Source of the DNA: Biomphalaria glabrata
Lineage: Eukaryota; Mollusca; Gastropoda; Planorbidae
Assembly (NCBI RefSeq): GCF_947242115.1
Contig: NC_074714.1
Span: 33,924,323-33,988,322 of the forward strand
Direction of reading: 5' to 3'
Length of the DNA stretch: 64,000 nt
The notes beneath the pieces were generated by a model, which was given only the letters and a program-made list of their open reading frames with translations, made no database searches and was not told the origin of the DNA. Position numbers and translations under genes: made by a program. Position 1 is the stretch's first letter; each line of letters begins with the position of its first letter. This document shows positions 11,504 to 24,610 of the stretch, piece by piece.

Positions 11504-12340
11504 ATGACAGACATTACAATTTTATCATTAAATATACGTAGTCTTAGGAATAAGCAAAAGTACATTGTTCAACTATCAAGAAAATTCAAGCCAGACTTCA
11601 TATTCATTCAAGAAACAAATATCGACACACAGTATAAATCACACAAATACACATCAGACATAGGGCTGAAAGAGGGCTGGTTTAGATTAGGTAACGCGTG
11701 CAGAGGGGTAGCTATTTTCCAAGTCTCAAATAGGTTTCAAGTAGTGCATGTATTTAGTGACACCAGGGGAAGTGATCATTAGAGTAGAAACAGAAAACCA
11801 AACATTTACACTTGCAAACATCTACGCACCAGCAAAGAGCGCAGAAAAACAGGATTTTTTGGAAACTTGAGCGATGCGCTAAACAATAATTATAGAGGGG
11901 ATACACTGATTATAGGAGGGGGAGACTTCAACTACATAGCATCCGCATTTGATTTCTTTGGCAGTGGGCCCTCCCTCTCATAAGACCTTCCCGAATTCGT
12001 AATTTCTTAGAGGATATATTGAGAGATTTTAATTAAGTTGATGATTACAGGACACTAGAACCTATGGGTCGTGATACAACCATGGTGCACAGGTCATACC
12101 CCCGTCTCGACACGCTTGGATAGAATGTATACGCCTAATAATTTCTATATAGGTCGGGTGTCGCGTTTGGAAGAAACATTAGAATACACAGAAGACAAGG
12201 CGGTGTTAACATTAGAATACACTGACCACAAGGCGGTGTTAACATTAGAATACACTGACCACAAGGCGGTGTTGGTTACTTTGAACGAAAAAAACAAAGA
12301 AATTAAAAGAAAGTCAGCCCACTGGAAATGTAACAATTCT
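11504..12340 (+). pseudogene. LINE endonuclease domain, broken
   Basis: From 11504 the frame reads MTDITILSLNIRSLRN, then FIFIQETNID, the N-terminal endonuclease motifs including the catalytic Glu. Later pieces in other frames carry ANIYAPA, IIGGGDFN and RLDRMY, followed by DHKAV. The last motif is carried on a 33-bp unit repeated three times (12176, 12209, 12242; LEYTDHKAVLT), an unusual in-frame triplication of the active-site block. Stops and shifts separate the pieces. Confidence 0.8.
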
Positions 12341-12519
12341 CTGTTAGAAATCCCTCTTTTCGTGGAGTTAGTTTCTACTAATCTAAATCCTTACTTACAA
12401 GATATAAATGATCCCCATTTCGATTTAACACAGACATGGCCACTCCTAAAAAAGTTCTATCAAGCAGCAATGCCAGTTAACATCTATATAAGCTCAGGAA
12501 TGTAGGAAGCAGGAATATG

Positions 12520-13700
12520 AACATCTCAATCACACATTATTATACACAGATGATGAAATGGTTAAAACAGACGCTCTTTTAAAACTAGAAGAATTAAACA
12601 AGTATATTTATAGGAGTCTAGGAGTGCTGAGATTAGGTGTAAAAATTACATAAGCAATGAAGGTCCTAGCAAACTATTCCTATCGTTTGAACAGAATGTA
12701 AAATCAAGTAAAATTATAAATAACATCATAGATAATGAGGGGAATAAAATAGATAGGCCTAATTATGAAGATATTAAGAATATATTTACACAACACTTCA
12801 CTACTATATACAGTGAAGAGCCAGTACATACTGATGCTCAGGAGAATTTTCTAAAATTTTGCAAGCAGCTGGACAAGACAGATGGAGATCTCTTAGAGAG
12901 TGCATTTACGCTAGACGAACTTAGGACTGACCTAGACTCGACTAAGAGCAATAAATCCCCCGGTCCAGATTGAATTCTACAAAACCTTCTCGTACTGCGA
13001 CTGTAAAGCGACGCCATTAAAATGGGGCAGTTTCCGGCAAATTTTAACGACGCATACATCGGTTCTTCTTCTCAATATAGACACAATAAAACTCTCACAA
13101 AAATGATTTTCCTAAGGATAGAACCACTCATTAACCAAATTATAGGACAAGACCAGTACTGTTGTACTGACAAAAACATAGACGGCATGACGCAGTTTTT
13201 TACGGGATTTTATCATGTACAGTAAGGATAAAAACCTCAATGTTTCTCTTTTACCTGTAGATCAAGAAAAAACCTTTTGAGTGAGTAAGTCATAACTTCT
13301 TGTTCAATGTGCTTGAGAAATGTAAAATAAGTTCCCTGTTAATCAGATATATAAAGCTTGTCTATACAAATGCAAACAAGTATATTGATAATTAATCATT
13401 CTCTCAGTAGGAGTTTCCCCATACAAAGGTCTGTCATACAGGGCTGTCCATTATCCCCCTTCTTGTATATCCTTTGCTTGGAACCCTTCTTGGAATCTGT
13501 AAGATCTGACCCCTCAATTATTGGGATAAATATACCGGGCGCCCCTTCTCAACTGTCAAAGTTAAAGCCTACGCGGATGATACAACCTTTTTTCCTTCTT
13601 CAGATCAAGATATTGGAAATATATTCAAGAAGTTTACACTTTTCGGGGACGCTAGTGGGTCAAAAATAAATAAAAATAAATCCTCAGTGATGTGATTTGG
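12520..13700 (+). pseudogene. LINE reverse transcriptase fingers/palm, broken
   Basis: The recognisable motifs in order are FTLDELRTDLDSTKSNKSPG (12905-12965), QGCPLSPFLYILCLEP (about 13437-13485), KAYADDTT (13563-13586, the catalytic box) and FGDASGSKINKNKS (about 13640-13685). The pieces lie in different frames with internal stops, so no functional enzyme is encoded. Confidence 0.85.
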
Positions 13701-13782
13701 GAAATGGAAATTCAAAGATAATTGCGCTTTCAAAATTGTAGATAACATCAAGATATTTGGTATCGTCTACACCTGTAACCCT

Positions 13783-14801
13783 TTGTTCTATTGTAAAAAA
13801 CAGTGGGATAATACTTTTATCAAAGCCTCAAACTTGATTAAACTGTATCAGCACACAGCTTCTATAATATTTGGTAGAGCTATATTGATAAATAGTTTGG
13901 ACATTCCAAAGATTGTCTATCTAGCTAACATTACAGAGCCACCCCCCAAATTCATAAACAAGCTGAACAAATTAATTAGAGGCTTTATATTTAAAAACAC
14001 TATTTGGAGCATCAGACACACTACACTCATTCAAAACAAAGAGGATGGGGGGATAAACCTACAAGACATTGAAACAAAGATACATTCACTTAGGCTAAAA
14101 TTTGTAGGTCAAGTAGTTAGAAACCCACCAAGAACTCTCCCCCACTTAATCCTATTCACTAGGCTTCCTTGTAGCAGCTTTTGAAGTGTTGTGTATGAGT
14201 CTTTGATTTTGTTGTGTATTAAATGTTCATTACCAGGTAAATTCTTGAGATAGATCTGTAAAATGGATTAGTGACTGTACCAAAATAGTGAGGAGTGTCA
14301 TTGTGTATTGGAAGAAGACTACTTAATCTTAAACCATAATAGTAAATTGTCACGTGAAAATTCGGCGTACACAGCAAACATATCCCACCAAAAGCTAGAG
14401 AAATAACTTATAGACTTATCTTTCGGATGACCCCTATAGTAAAAAAAACGGCAAATGTCCATAAATGTAAATTATGTCATCTTGAAAAAGCTGATAACGA
14501 GAAGCATATAAATTTGGAATGTCCATTATTTCTTAAAGTTAAAAATACTGTCAGAGACTTGTTAGAAGCTAACTGTGGCAACTATGTGAATCTAAACTTG
14601 TCTATTGTTTTAAACAAGTTGCCAAAACTGAAAAATAAAATGGTTCATAATTTCAATTTGATTATTTTATCTGAATATCGGAATCTTGTTTGGACCAGCA
14701 GGCTCAAAGCTTTACATAATAATAAGCTGTTTGATTCTAATTACTTAGAATTGACATTTAGGAAAATTATTGATTTTAGGATAGAGAATTATCTAGTTTG
14801 A
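13783..14801 (+). pseudogene. LINE ORF2 thumb and C-terminal region
   Basis: 13783-14184 encodes the conserved block with GRAILINSLDIPKIVYLAN, FINKLNKLIRGFIF and DGGINLQDIE, typical of the region after the RT palm in L1/Tx1 elements. 14427-14801 encodes a Cys/His motif (CKLCHLEKADNEKHINLECP) and the end of the protein. About 240 bp between the two frames are out of frame. Confidence 0.8.
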
Positions 14802-14861
14802 TTTTTTAAATGGTTGTACAATACTAAAAAAAAGGGTGTTAATAATATTTGTTATTTGTTC

Positions 14862-15110
14862 TAGCTCTTTATCTCCGTATTTATTTTTCCACGTTCTGAC
14901 AGAATTGTTCGTTTTTCACATTCAACTCTGTTATGATTAAACTTCAATAACATTTTTTTTTGTAATCAGAAAACCTTAACTTTTGGCATAGATTTATAGG
15001 AGAGTGTAGGCTCTTTTTATATGACACAAGTTACACTTTCTAAAACCAAAACATTATTTAATGGGGTCAAATCAACGATGGTATCGTCAATTAGGAGAGA
15101 AAGAGTTAAG
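14862..15110. mobile_element. MITE with TTAACTCTTTCTCTCC-type inverted ends
   Basis: The left end AGCTCTTTATCTCC and right end GGAGAGAAAGAGTTAAG are near inverse complements. The interior matches the copy at 29634-29902 along its length (shared AAACTTCAATAACATTTTTT). It is about 250 bp with no coding frame. The TTAA at the tips suggests a TTAA target site as used by piggyBac-type elements, but this is not proven. Confidence 0.7.
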
Positions 15111-17919
15111 GTAGATGAAAAGAAATGTGTGTTTATTTCTATTTATATCTGTATGAAGAGCATGTGTGCATGGTTATGCCTTTATTAATGAGTAAGTATA
15201 TTTGTGTATTTACTTTTATTCCAGGCTAGTTGTTGATTAGTTTTTGATATGCTATTCTCATATCACCCTTTTGGCTCTGAATAATCCATCACATCTGATG
15301 ACTTCGGTATCTATTTACTAAATCTTTGCTTCTAAAATTATGATTATTAGTATCATTGTTATTATTATTATTATTTCGAAAAGTAAGGAATTTAATCACA
15401 TGCGATGCATGATATTGATTTCTATATTTAAATTGTGTTTTGTGTGTATTAGCAAGGTTAGAGAGGCAAGTGGAGCTTTGTTTGTTCTCGGACTATTTAG
15501 ATATATATAAAGATAACTCAAAGATATTTATTTATTTTTTTAGTCTGTGGTGATTCTAACAGAACTCCAGGACCTCTCGGTGTCAACTGGTGAAGAATAG
15601 TTGTCCCGAGACTTTAGTGGGGAAAAATTATCGACAGATCAGACAAACTGGAAAGAATAATCAATCTTAGATTCTATCTTGTCCTCTAGACTCCTCATGA
15701 GTTCACTGCATTCCTGTTTGGCCTCAGTCTTGGGTTGACGACAAGTCAACATCTGGAAACCGTACCGGTCTGTCCACTGGTGGAGTTCCGCGACGTGATG
15801 TCCAGGAACATTGTTGATTAGCCCAGCTTTAAGTGTTGGACATAAAACATCAGAACAATAGGACTTCAGGCTGATCTGTCAGCTGGTAAACGATCCAGCA
15901 AAATCCCAACTAGTAATATTTTCAAAGTATTAAATGTATTACCTTAAATTTAAAAAGAAGTGGCAAAGATTAATTAGAAAAGGAACATTTAAAATATTAA
16001 TTACATCAACACATGGATCCAAAGTTTATCAACAGACAACCAAGTTTGGAGACTAATAAGACAGATCAGGTTCTGTTTCTTGTCTTTGATCTTGAACTTT
16101 CTATCTACTATTGTTGTAGGTTCACTATTTTGTTTACTAAATAAGTATAGGGTAATCATATTTCAAAATTTCTTTTTAATTCTTTATAATTTAATATTTC
16201 CGAAATGTGAGAACTTATAAATAAAAATTAAATTAAATTAAATTTTTTTTTTAAAAGCGCACAAAAAGAGGCAGTAGGGCCCAAAAAAGAGGCATATAAA
16301 GTCCGAAAAAGAGACAAAGAAAAGAGGCCTAAGGTCCAAGAATTCCTATGATGACAAAGCTAAAATTGAATAGCGCAAATTCTGAGGTTTCCTAAAAAAA
16401 CCCAAAAAAAACTGAGCACTCTAACAGCGGTTTTTTCCCTCTTTAGTGGGGCCGCCATAAACACATTTTATCACATTTCTTGGCGGTACCGCACGACATA
16501 TTTCGGCTTGATGTATGCTCACCCTTAGTCTATGCTTTTAGTTCACACAAACATGACTATAAAAATAAATTTCTGATGACGCCATGTAGGGCTAAATCTT
16601 GCCCGAGGGTTCTCACTAGACATACCAAGAATAGCAGAGCTCTTGTTGATTTGGTCCAAACGGTTTCCTTTGTGGCTTAGTGTCTCAAGCTTTCGCGCAG
16701 AGGCGTAGAGCTTCCTTTATTTACTATGAAATCATTTTCCAATTTGAGCGCCTTATTGAATGTGCAGTGAATAGCCAGCCGGGTTTGTTTGCCTTCCCAT
16801 GAATCTTTTCAAGCAGACGTATTCAATCAAATCTAAGCGAAGAGCCTGATTGTTCGTTCCCCTCGCTCCCCTGCTCTGCCTTTCTTCTTTCTTTTCATTC
16901 TATATATTAAACTTGAATGGCTAAAGTGTGAAAAGCGAATACTTTCAAATCATTTTGCTGTAAATATCTAACATTTGGAGACAGTTTAGAATGCCATAAA
17001 TCTTTTTTTTTTTTTTATATTCAAAGTGCAACCCTATCTAGTGATTTTGTTACTTGAAACAAGAGCTAGAAGGGTCATAAAACGTTATTGCCCCTTGAAC
17101 AATATTTACGTCCCCTGTTTTACCCTTTCTTTAGTTTTCTTCAAAGATATAAACAGAAGAAAAGGTCCCTTACACTACTGTGAAAGTTCTTTCTTTTCAA
17201 AATTATACATTTAATTATAGCAATCAAATATCCTTTCCGGCAAAAATTGCGATACAATTTTCGTGGCAGTCTGTTTAAACAGAAATGAATGTGGCCAGGA
17301 GCTATTCACAACACGGTTTAAGTTTAAAATAATTTGGAATATGTTAATTTTATTGTTGAGCCAAGTCTTTAAGAGTGTCAAACTATTTACCCAAAAACAC
17401 ACGTCTGCTTTAATCTTGGGGTCCTTGACATTACTTGACTAGTATGGCCGTGATTTTGTAAAGAGTTTGTGTAGGTGTCGAGCTGTTTCCTGAATAATAT
17501 TAAAGTGAAGCGAACTACATTTTCTAGAGTCCCAGTCACAGAGGATGTTTGGGAGTGTTGAGGACAAAACCATGAACGTGGGCAGCCCCGCAATCAAAGT
17601 TTAACAGCACTTTAAAGAGTACAAGCGCCAGATGGCGTGTCTACTTTAAAACTTCTGTTGAAGCTACTTCTTCTACTTGTGTTCGATGTAGATATGTGTA
17701 TATGTATGTGTGTGCGTGTGCGCGCGTGTCAAAAGAGATTGATGAGGACACTTCTCATTTACCAATGAAAGAAAAAACAATTTAGAGGAACAATATATAG
17801 GTCAATATATTTGTAGCACTTATGTCATTTAAGGAATGCTGAACTTTTAAGTTCTCATTTATCATGCCCATCAATAAGTAAACTAAGTCCAATTAGCAAG
17901 TAAACACAGGTTTATTAAT
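15111..17919. other. Intergenic stretch with no recognised gene
   Basis: Mostly AT-rich sequence. It holds an ATT microsatellite near 15355-15376, a less AT-rich segment at 15540-15900 with no open frame or known repeat, a purine-rich patch of AAAGAGGC repeats at 16255-16330, and GT/GC alternation near 17695-17730. The short open frames at 16480-16680, 17026-17214, 17211-17402 and 17387-17593 carry no recognisable domain. Confidence 0.45.
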
Positions 17920-20740
17920 TTGTACTTTTACCCGAACTATTGGTCACAAAGACCACTGACCATACACAGGCTTACTTTTACCCAACTTGTGGTCACTAAA
18001 GTCAGCCAGTCCACTGACCATACACAGGCTTACTTTTACCCAAACTTGAGGTCACTAAAGTCAGCCAGTCCACTGACCATACATAGGCTTACTTTTACCC
18101 AACTTGTGGTCACTAAAGTCAGCCAGTCCACTGACCATACACAGGCTTACTTTTAGCCAAACGTGTGGTCACCAAAATCAGCCAGTCCACTGACCATACA
18201 CAGGCTTTCTTTTACCCAAACGTGTGGTCACCAAAGTCAGCCAGTCCACTGACCATACACAGGCTTACTTTTACCCAAACGTGTTGTCACTAAAGTCAGC
18301 AAGGCCACTGACCATACACAGGCTTACTTTTACCCAAACGTGTGGTCACTAAAGTCAGCCAGGCCACTGACCATACACAGGCTTACTTTTACCCAAACGT
18401 GTGGTCACTAAAGTCAGCCACGCCACTGACCATACACAGGCTTACTTTAACCCAAACGTGTGGTCACCAAAGTCAGCCAGTCCACTGACCATACACAGGC
18501 TTACTTTTACCCAAACGTGTGGTCACTAAAGTCATCCAGTCCACTGACCATACACAGGCTTACTTTTACCCAAACGTGTGGTCACTAAACTAAGCCAGTC
18601 CACTGACCATACACAGGCTTACTTTTACCCAAACTTGTGGTCACTAAAGTCAGCCAGTCTACTGAAAATACACAGGCTTACTTTTACCCAAACGTGTGGT
18701 CACAAAAGTCAGCCACGCCACTGACCATACACAGACTTACTTTTACCCAAACGTGTGGTCACCAAAGTCAGCCAGTCCACTGACCATACACAGGCTTACT
18801 TTTACCCAAACGTGTGGTCACTAAAGTCAGCCAGTCCACTGAAAATACACAGGCTTACTTTTACCCAAACTTGTGGTCACCAAAGTCAGCCAGTCCATTG
18901 AAAATACACAGGCTTACTTTTACCCAAACGTGTGGTCACTAAAGTCAGCCAGGCCACTGACCATACACAGGCTTACTTTTACCCAACTTGTGGTCACTAA
19001 AGTCAGCCAGTCCACTGACCATACACAGGCTTACTTTTAGCCAAACGTGTGGTCACCAAAATCAGCCAGTCCACTGACCATACACAGGCTTTCTTTTACC
19101 CAAACGTGTGGTCACCAAAGTCAGCCAGTCCACTGACCATACACAGGCTTACTTTTACCCAAACGTGTTGTCACTAAAGTCAGCAAGGCCACTGACCATA
19201 CACAGGCTTACTTTTACCCAAACGTGTGGTCACTAAAGTCAGCCAGGCCACTGACCATACACAGGCTTACTTTTACCCAAACGTGTGGTCACTAAAGTCA
19301 GCCACGCCACTGACCATACACAGGCTTACTTTAACCCAAACGTGTGGTCACCAAAGTCAGCCAGTCCACTGACCATACACAGGCTTACTTTTACTCAAAC
19401 GTGTGGTCACTAAAGTCATCCAGTCCACTGACCATACACAGGCTTACTTTTACCCAAACGTGTGGTCACTAAACTAAGCCAGTCCACTGACCATACACAG
19501 TTTTACTTTTACCCAAACTTGTGGTCACTAAAGTCAGCCAGTCTACTGAAAATACACAGGCTTACTTTTACCCAAACGTGTGGTCACTAAAGTCAGCCAC
19601 GCCACTGACCATACACAGACTTACTTTTACCCAAACGTGTGGTCACCAAAGTCAGCCAGTCCACTGACCATACACAGGCTTACTTTTACCCAAACGTGTG
19701 GTCACTAAAGTCAGCCAGTCCACTGACCATACACAGGCTTACTTTTACCCAACTTGTGGTCACTAAAGTCAGCCAGTCCACTGATCATACACAGGCTTAC
19801 TTTTACCCAAACGTGTGGTCCCTAAAGTCAGCCAGTCCACTGACCATACACAGGCTTACTTTTACCCAAACGTGTTGTCACTAAAGTCAGCCAGGCCACT
19901 GACAATACACAGGCTTACTTTTACCCAAACGTGTGGTCACAAAAGTCAGCCACGCCACTGACCATACACAGGCTTATTTTTACCCAAACTTGTGGTCACC
20001 AAAGTCAGCCAGTCCACTGACCATACACAGGCTTACTTTTACCCAAACGTGTGGTCACTAAAGTCATCCAGTCCACTGACCATACACAGGCTTACTTTTA
20101 CCCAAACGTGTGGTCACTAAAGTCAGCAAGTCCACTGACCTTACACAGGCTTACTTTTACCCAAACGTGTGGTCACTAAAGTCAGCCAGTCCACTGACCA
20201 TACACAGACTTACTTTTACCCAAACATGTGGTCACTAAAGTCAGCCAGTCCACTGACCATACACAGACTTACTTTTACCCAAACTTGTCGTCACTAAAGT
20301 CACACTGACCATACACAGGCTTACTTTTACCCAAACGTGTGGTCACAAAAGTCAGCCACGCCACTGACCATACACAGACTTACTGGTTTACTTTTACCCA
20401 AACTTGAGGTCACTAAAGTCAGTGAATCCACTGACCATACACAGACTTACTTTTACCCAACTTGTGGTCACTAAAGTCAGCCAGTCCACTGACCATACAC
20501 AGACTTACTGGTTTACTTTTACCCAAACTTGAGGTCACTAAAGTCAGTGAGTCCACTGACCATACACAGACTTACTTTTACCCAACTTGTGGTCACTAAA
20601 GTCAGCCAGTCCACTGACCATACACAGACTTACTTTTACCCAAACGTGTGGTCACTAAAGTCAGCAAGTCCACTGACCATACACAGACTTACTTTTACCC
20701 AACTTGTGGTCACTAAAGTTAGCCAGTCCACTGACCATGC
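17920..20740 (+). repeat. 59-bp satellite with a 15-monomer (884-bp) higher-order repeat
   Basis: Monomers of 58-59 bp are built around CTTACTTTTACCCAAACGTG, TGGTCACTAAAGTCAGCCAG and TCCACTGACCATACACAGG, close to 48 copies in all. Diagnostic variants recur 884 bp apart: TTTTAGCC at 18151 and 19035, and AAACTAAGCC at 18587 and 19471. The block 18150-19030 was therefore copied as one unit of 15 monomers. Copies at the right end (20380-20740) are shorter and include ACTTACTGGTTTAC variants. The open frames at 17920-18156, 19639-19884 and 20529-20777 are by-products of a stop-poor repeat. Confidence 0.97.
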
Positions 20741-21225
20741 GTCTTTGTTACTGTTACATGATGCATTTGAACAATAGAAAAACAAAACTGTATTTTGCCT
20801 TGATTTACATTTACTTCAAGGCTTCTGTCTAGATCAAAGTGGATCTATTTATCTATTTACAATTGTATGTGCGTCACCCTCACGTATCTCTTAGTCTGAT
20901 GAACCGTTGGGACACCACACATGATCTGTTAACCGTCTTTCTGCATTCCTCTCTGTCTTTCGCCTTGGATAGAATCTCTTTCAATGACAGGCCCGTCCAT
21001 TATTTTATGTTTATGTTCACATCAGTTTCTCTATATGCCATTTCTTCTTTTCCTGGCAATGTTCCCTTAAGTAAGGAAGGTCTTTGACAGCCCTAAAGAC
21101 CCTGTGATATGGCCATAGAATTTGTGTTTTTGACAGTGGTTAGCAAGTCATCGTGGGGCCCAATAGTCGATGTGATCCTGTTTTAAATCTCTTCGTTTGT
21201 GATGCGGTAGTTGTAGGTCATTGCG
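20741..21225. other. Non-coding stretch with no recognised feature
   Basis: The open frame at 20839-21087 has no recognisable domain, and I see no splice-supported exon or repeat copy. Confidence 0.4.
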
Positions 21226-21395
21226 TGTGCTCTAGAAGAGATCAAAGTATATAAGCAGAGTTGAGGTTAGGATGTACTTTGTATGTGCTCTAGAAGAGAT
21301 CAAAGTATATAAGCAGAGTTGAGGTTAGGATGTACTTTGTATGTGCTCTAGAAGAGATCAAAGTATATAAGCAGAGTTGAGGTTAGGATGTAGTT
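21226..21395 (+). repeat. 58-bp tandem repeat, three copies
   Basis: TCTAGAAGAGATCAAAGTAT begins at 21231, 21289 and 21347, a period of exactly 58 bp, and the copies look identical up to the last few bases. Confidence 0.95.
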
Positions 21396-21945
21396 CTGGG
21401 TCTGGATTGCCAACAAAAAATGATCTCGTTAGAAAAATAAGAACTGGGAAAGGTGTAGTTAAAAAAAAATTGAAATGTAAATGTCCAGAAATAGGACAAA
21501 GTTGAGCCAGCTATCCTTATTCATAAGCAGTCAGAGAGATTGGCAGCGACTATCACAATGAACTAAATTTAATACCTACTAACACCCATTATATGTCCAT
21601 TAATATCGACTAAAGTAAATTATAATCCATTCTTAATTAAATATGTTCAGAATGTTATGTAGGACGCCCTAATGACAAAATTCACCTCTTCAATTGTATA
21701 CAAAATACAGATCTAATTTTACGAGCCATAGCCTTCTTTACCGTACCGGGGTACATTCAGTTTACAGTTTGATCTTTTTCATGTACTTTCCAATTTATAG
21801 TGAAATCGAGAATGTTTTTAATTTGTACAAAATTCTTATAAATAAAAGATTCTTATAAGACGAAGGGAAATAATCCTGTATTTGTGTATTTTAGGTTATT
21901 TCAATTGAGTTCTGTTTCCTATCCAGAAATTTAAAATGCATTAAG
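21396..21945. other. Non-coding stretch with no recognised feature
   Basis: AT-rich flank of the hAT element, with no coding or repeat signal that I can support. Confidence 0.4.
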
Positions 21946-23963
21946 CAGGCATGTCAAACTCATTAATGTGTATGGGCCGCATAAAAACTTACTATGAAGG
22001 GGCGCAGCCACAAATCAGTTGGAAAACATAGCTTACTAGTTTTAATGTAAATTAGAAACAATACAATAGAATAAAGTATTTAATGGTATACCTGTCCCTT
22101 AGTTATTATTATTATTATGTTTATGAGAAATTGCTATGATTACGCATTATCTCCATAGACATGATGCTTGACATAATTTCTGGGAGTCTGGGATACAAGT
22201 TTATTAATGTCAGGTTGAAGTTTGTTTGCCACTAACACTTTCCTCACTGATTACACATTCTGATCAGATAGGCCTAATCTCGAATAGTGTTTTTGTAGTT
22301 TTCATTATGGAAAAGAACTGCTCACAGAGAAAGTAGCAAACATATCAAGAATTCTGTCTGCAAATTTCCGAAATTCATCTACCGTTTAAATATATAACTG
22401 TACAATTTTGGCACAGCCACTTCTATATACTTGGCTTTCAACAAAGAATCTAACTGCTATTCTATCAGCTCTAGTTGCACATTACCAGCAGCATTTTCAG
22501 GAGCAAATAAAAATGGAGATACAAGCAACGAAAATTTGTGCTCGTATGAAACGAAGTCACGAAAACGGTCATTGAAAGCATCCAGTAACGATTTCAGGTG
22601 TAGGACATATTTATCAAATGTTGTAGACGTATTTAATCTTTTTAGTCTCTGACACGTTGAGAAGTGAACAAGATTTTCTCTTCATATTTGGTTTATCCAC
22701 AGTCGTAACTTTGCTTGAAAGCACTTCACATGTTCACACGCAGTTGTGACAATTTAGTCTTTACTTTGAAGTCTCGAAATCAAATCTTGCAGGTGACCAG
22801 TGAGATCAACTACAAATACCAAATCCTGAACCCATCCGTTAGTTTGGAAATGTTCAACAGGTTCACCTTTCATGTTCAGAAACAATACAATTTCCCACCA
22901 GTGCCAAACATCTTTTCAATACTTTATGACAGAAGAGCTAGCGGACTTCTGTGTAGCAGGGAAAACAATCAAATTCGTGTCCAATGTCATCCAGAAACAT
23001 TAACAATTAGCAATGAGTTAAGCCATGGTTACGAAAAAAAAAGATAGCGACTGAAACAGGTCTCAACACATGTTGTAACTGTAATTGCTTTGCACATAAT
23101 GCTTCTTGGTGAATGATGCACTTAAAATGAGCAAATTTAAGATTGTCATAAGTCTCTCTTATTTTTGCAAGCGGCTTTGCACCAACACCATTCCTAACCC
23201 CAATCATGGTTGATGCGCCATCAGTTGCTAGACTAGCTAGCTTTGTCAAGGTAAATTGTATTGCAATATCACTTCCTGTAATTTCTCAAAAACATCCTCG
23301 CTTGTTGTTGAGTTAAGCATAGAACAGAGCTCAAGTAGCTCCTCATGTATCTCAAAATTCCTGTCACAGGCCCTTATGACTATAGCAAACTGTGCTACAC
23401 CCATTACATCAGTTGACTTATTGAGAGCAATGAAAAGAATTCAAAATCAGCCATTTTGTTCTGTAATTGTTTACGCAAACTGACTGACATGTCATTTATT
23501 CTCTCTGCCAGTATGTTCCTAGTTAATGTTATTTCTTTGAATGCTTTCACCTTTTCTGGACAAATTACTTCGGCAGCTTTAACGACACACACTCCTTCAT
23601 AAAATCACATTCAATAGATGATTTGTGACTTATTTATAATGTGATTATTAACAATTAATACTAATTTAAAAACATTAAATCAACACTAAACATAAAAGAT
23701 CATTTGAAAGATAATTCATAGTTAATAAATAAACGAAATTTCCCAGAAATTATTGGCTTTCAAAAATAAGTTCAACGAAGTTGATTGTTACGTTTTTTTT
23801 TTTTTTTTTTTTTTTGTTTGCATTAAACATTTTACCTGAAAAGTAATGATGACTGTTAAACGCTTAATAATTTAACATTAGTTTGATAATTCTTGAGGTG
23901 GCCAAGCGGGCCGCAAGCAAATTGATCGGGGGCCGCATGCGAACGCTATGTTTGACATGCCTG
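21946..23963 (-). mobile_element. hAT DNA transposon, dead, with both ends, 2.0 kb
   Basis: The ends are inverted: CAGGCATGTCAAACT at 21946 and its counterpart AGTTTGACATGCCTG-like at 23949-23963, each followed inward by a GGCCGC-containing patch. Flanking octamers GCATTAAG and CCTTAAAG are only partly alike (5 of 8), in line with an old 8-bp target duplication. The minus strand encodes pieces of a hAT transposase of the GTF2IRD2/SCAND3/ZBED type. A poly-T tract of about 22 bases lies at 23792-23813. Confidence 0.85.
22680..23592 (-). pseudogene. hAT transposase remnant
   Basis: Reading on the minus strand, 23592-23404 gives KAAEVICPEKVKAFKEITLT, then a frameshift leads into STDVMGVAQFAIVIRACD and EIHEELLELCSML. 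23249-23007 gives ASLATDGASTMIGVRNGVG and CIIHQEALCAK, the core DDE-region motifs of the family. Further toward 22680 the match continues only in scraps across several frames with stops. The DNA-binding N-terminus and intact C-terminal dimerisation region are missing, so the copy cannot encode an active enzyme. Confidence 0.85.
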
Positions 23964-24022
23964 CCTTAAAGTGCTGAGCTGTTTAATAATGAAAATGGAA
24001 TTACGATTCTGATGATTAGAGG

Positions 24023-24118
<96 letters not shown>
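24023..24118. repeat. (TA)n(GT)n microsatellite
   Basis: About 38 TA units at 24023-24098 are followed by about 10 GT units at 24099-24118. Confidence 0.98.
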
Positions 24119-24610
24119 ATATAATTAATCTCCATCATATTCTGACCCTTCATTCTCTCGAACCACGTTTATTGTACGTTTATTGTACCCTACAATAGGT
24201 TCTTCCTGGAGCTAGTAGAAAAATTGTAGACTCCCCGCCCTTGCTCGGGGCGAAGCCAAGCACTATTTCCGGTATTGAAAGCCAACAAAATGCAAATTCT
24301 GAGGTATCTACAGTGCATTATCTTACAATTAAAAAGTTTTATTTCGAAAACCTAATGTGCTATTCTTACTGACTTAGATCCTCATGCGCCTGGAAAGCGG
24401 GACACGTGTCGATCACGGGACGTAAATAGAATAGGCTTAAACAACTTAGACGTTAGGACAATACATCACAATGTTTACACACACACAAGTAGGCCAACAC
24501 ACACAACAATTTAAATAGCGCTAGATGGTGTTAGAATTCACATACAATAGTATGGTAGAATGAAATAAACATTGTTATAAAAGCTACGTGCTTATTATCG
24601 TCAAATTATA

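Larger units (their letters stand above)
10134..14812 (+). mobile_element. Tx1-like LINE (non-LTR retrotransposon), dead, about 4.7 kb
   Basis: The parts occur in the order expected of an L1/Tx1-group element: an ORF1-like protein (10245-10739), an apurinic-type endonuclease (from 11504), a reverse transcriptase with a YADD catalytic box (near 13565), then a thumb and C-terminal region ending in a Cys-rich motif (14427-14801). The reading frame is broken many times by stops and shifts. A 3' end of another LINE is inserted inside it at about 10895-11122. Clade assignment rests on motif style, for example KAYADDTT followed by FGDASGSKINKNKS. L1-type relatives are the main alternative. Confidence 0.85.

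Noticed and set aside
15540-15900. A less AT-rich island that might be an exon or RNA gene
   Set aside because: All six frames contain stops at short intervals, no splice pair fits, and no fold or repeat partner is evident.
17920-20777. Possible CRISPR-like array
   Set aside because: Units are contiguous with no unique spacers, and the DNA is animal; it is a satellite.
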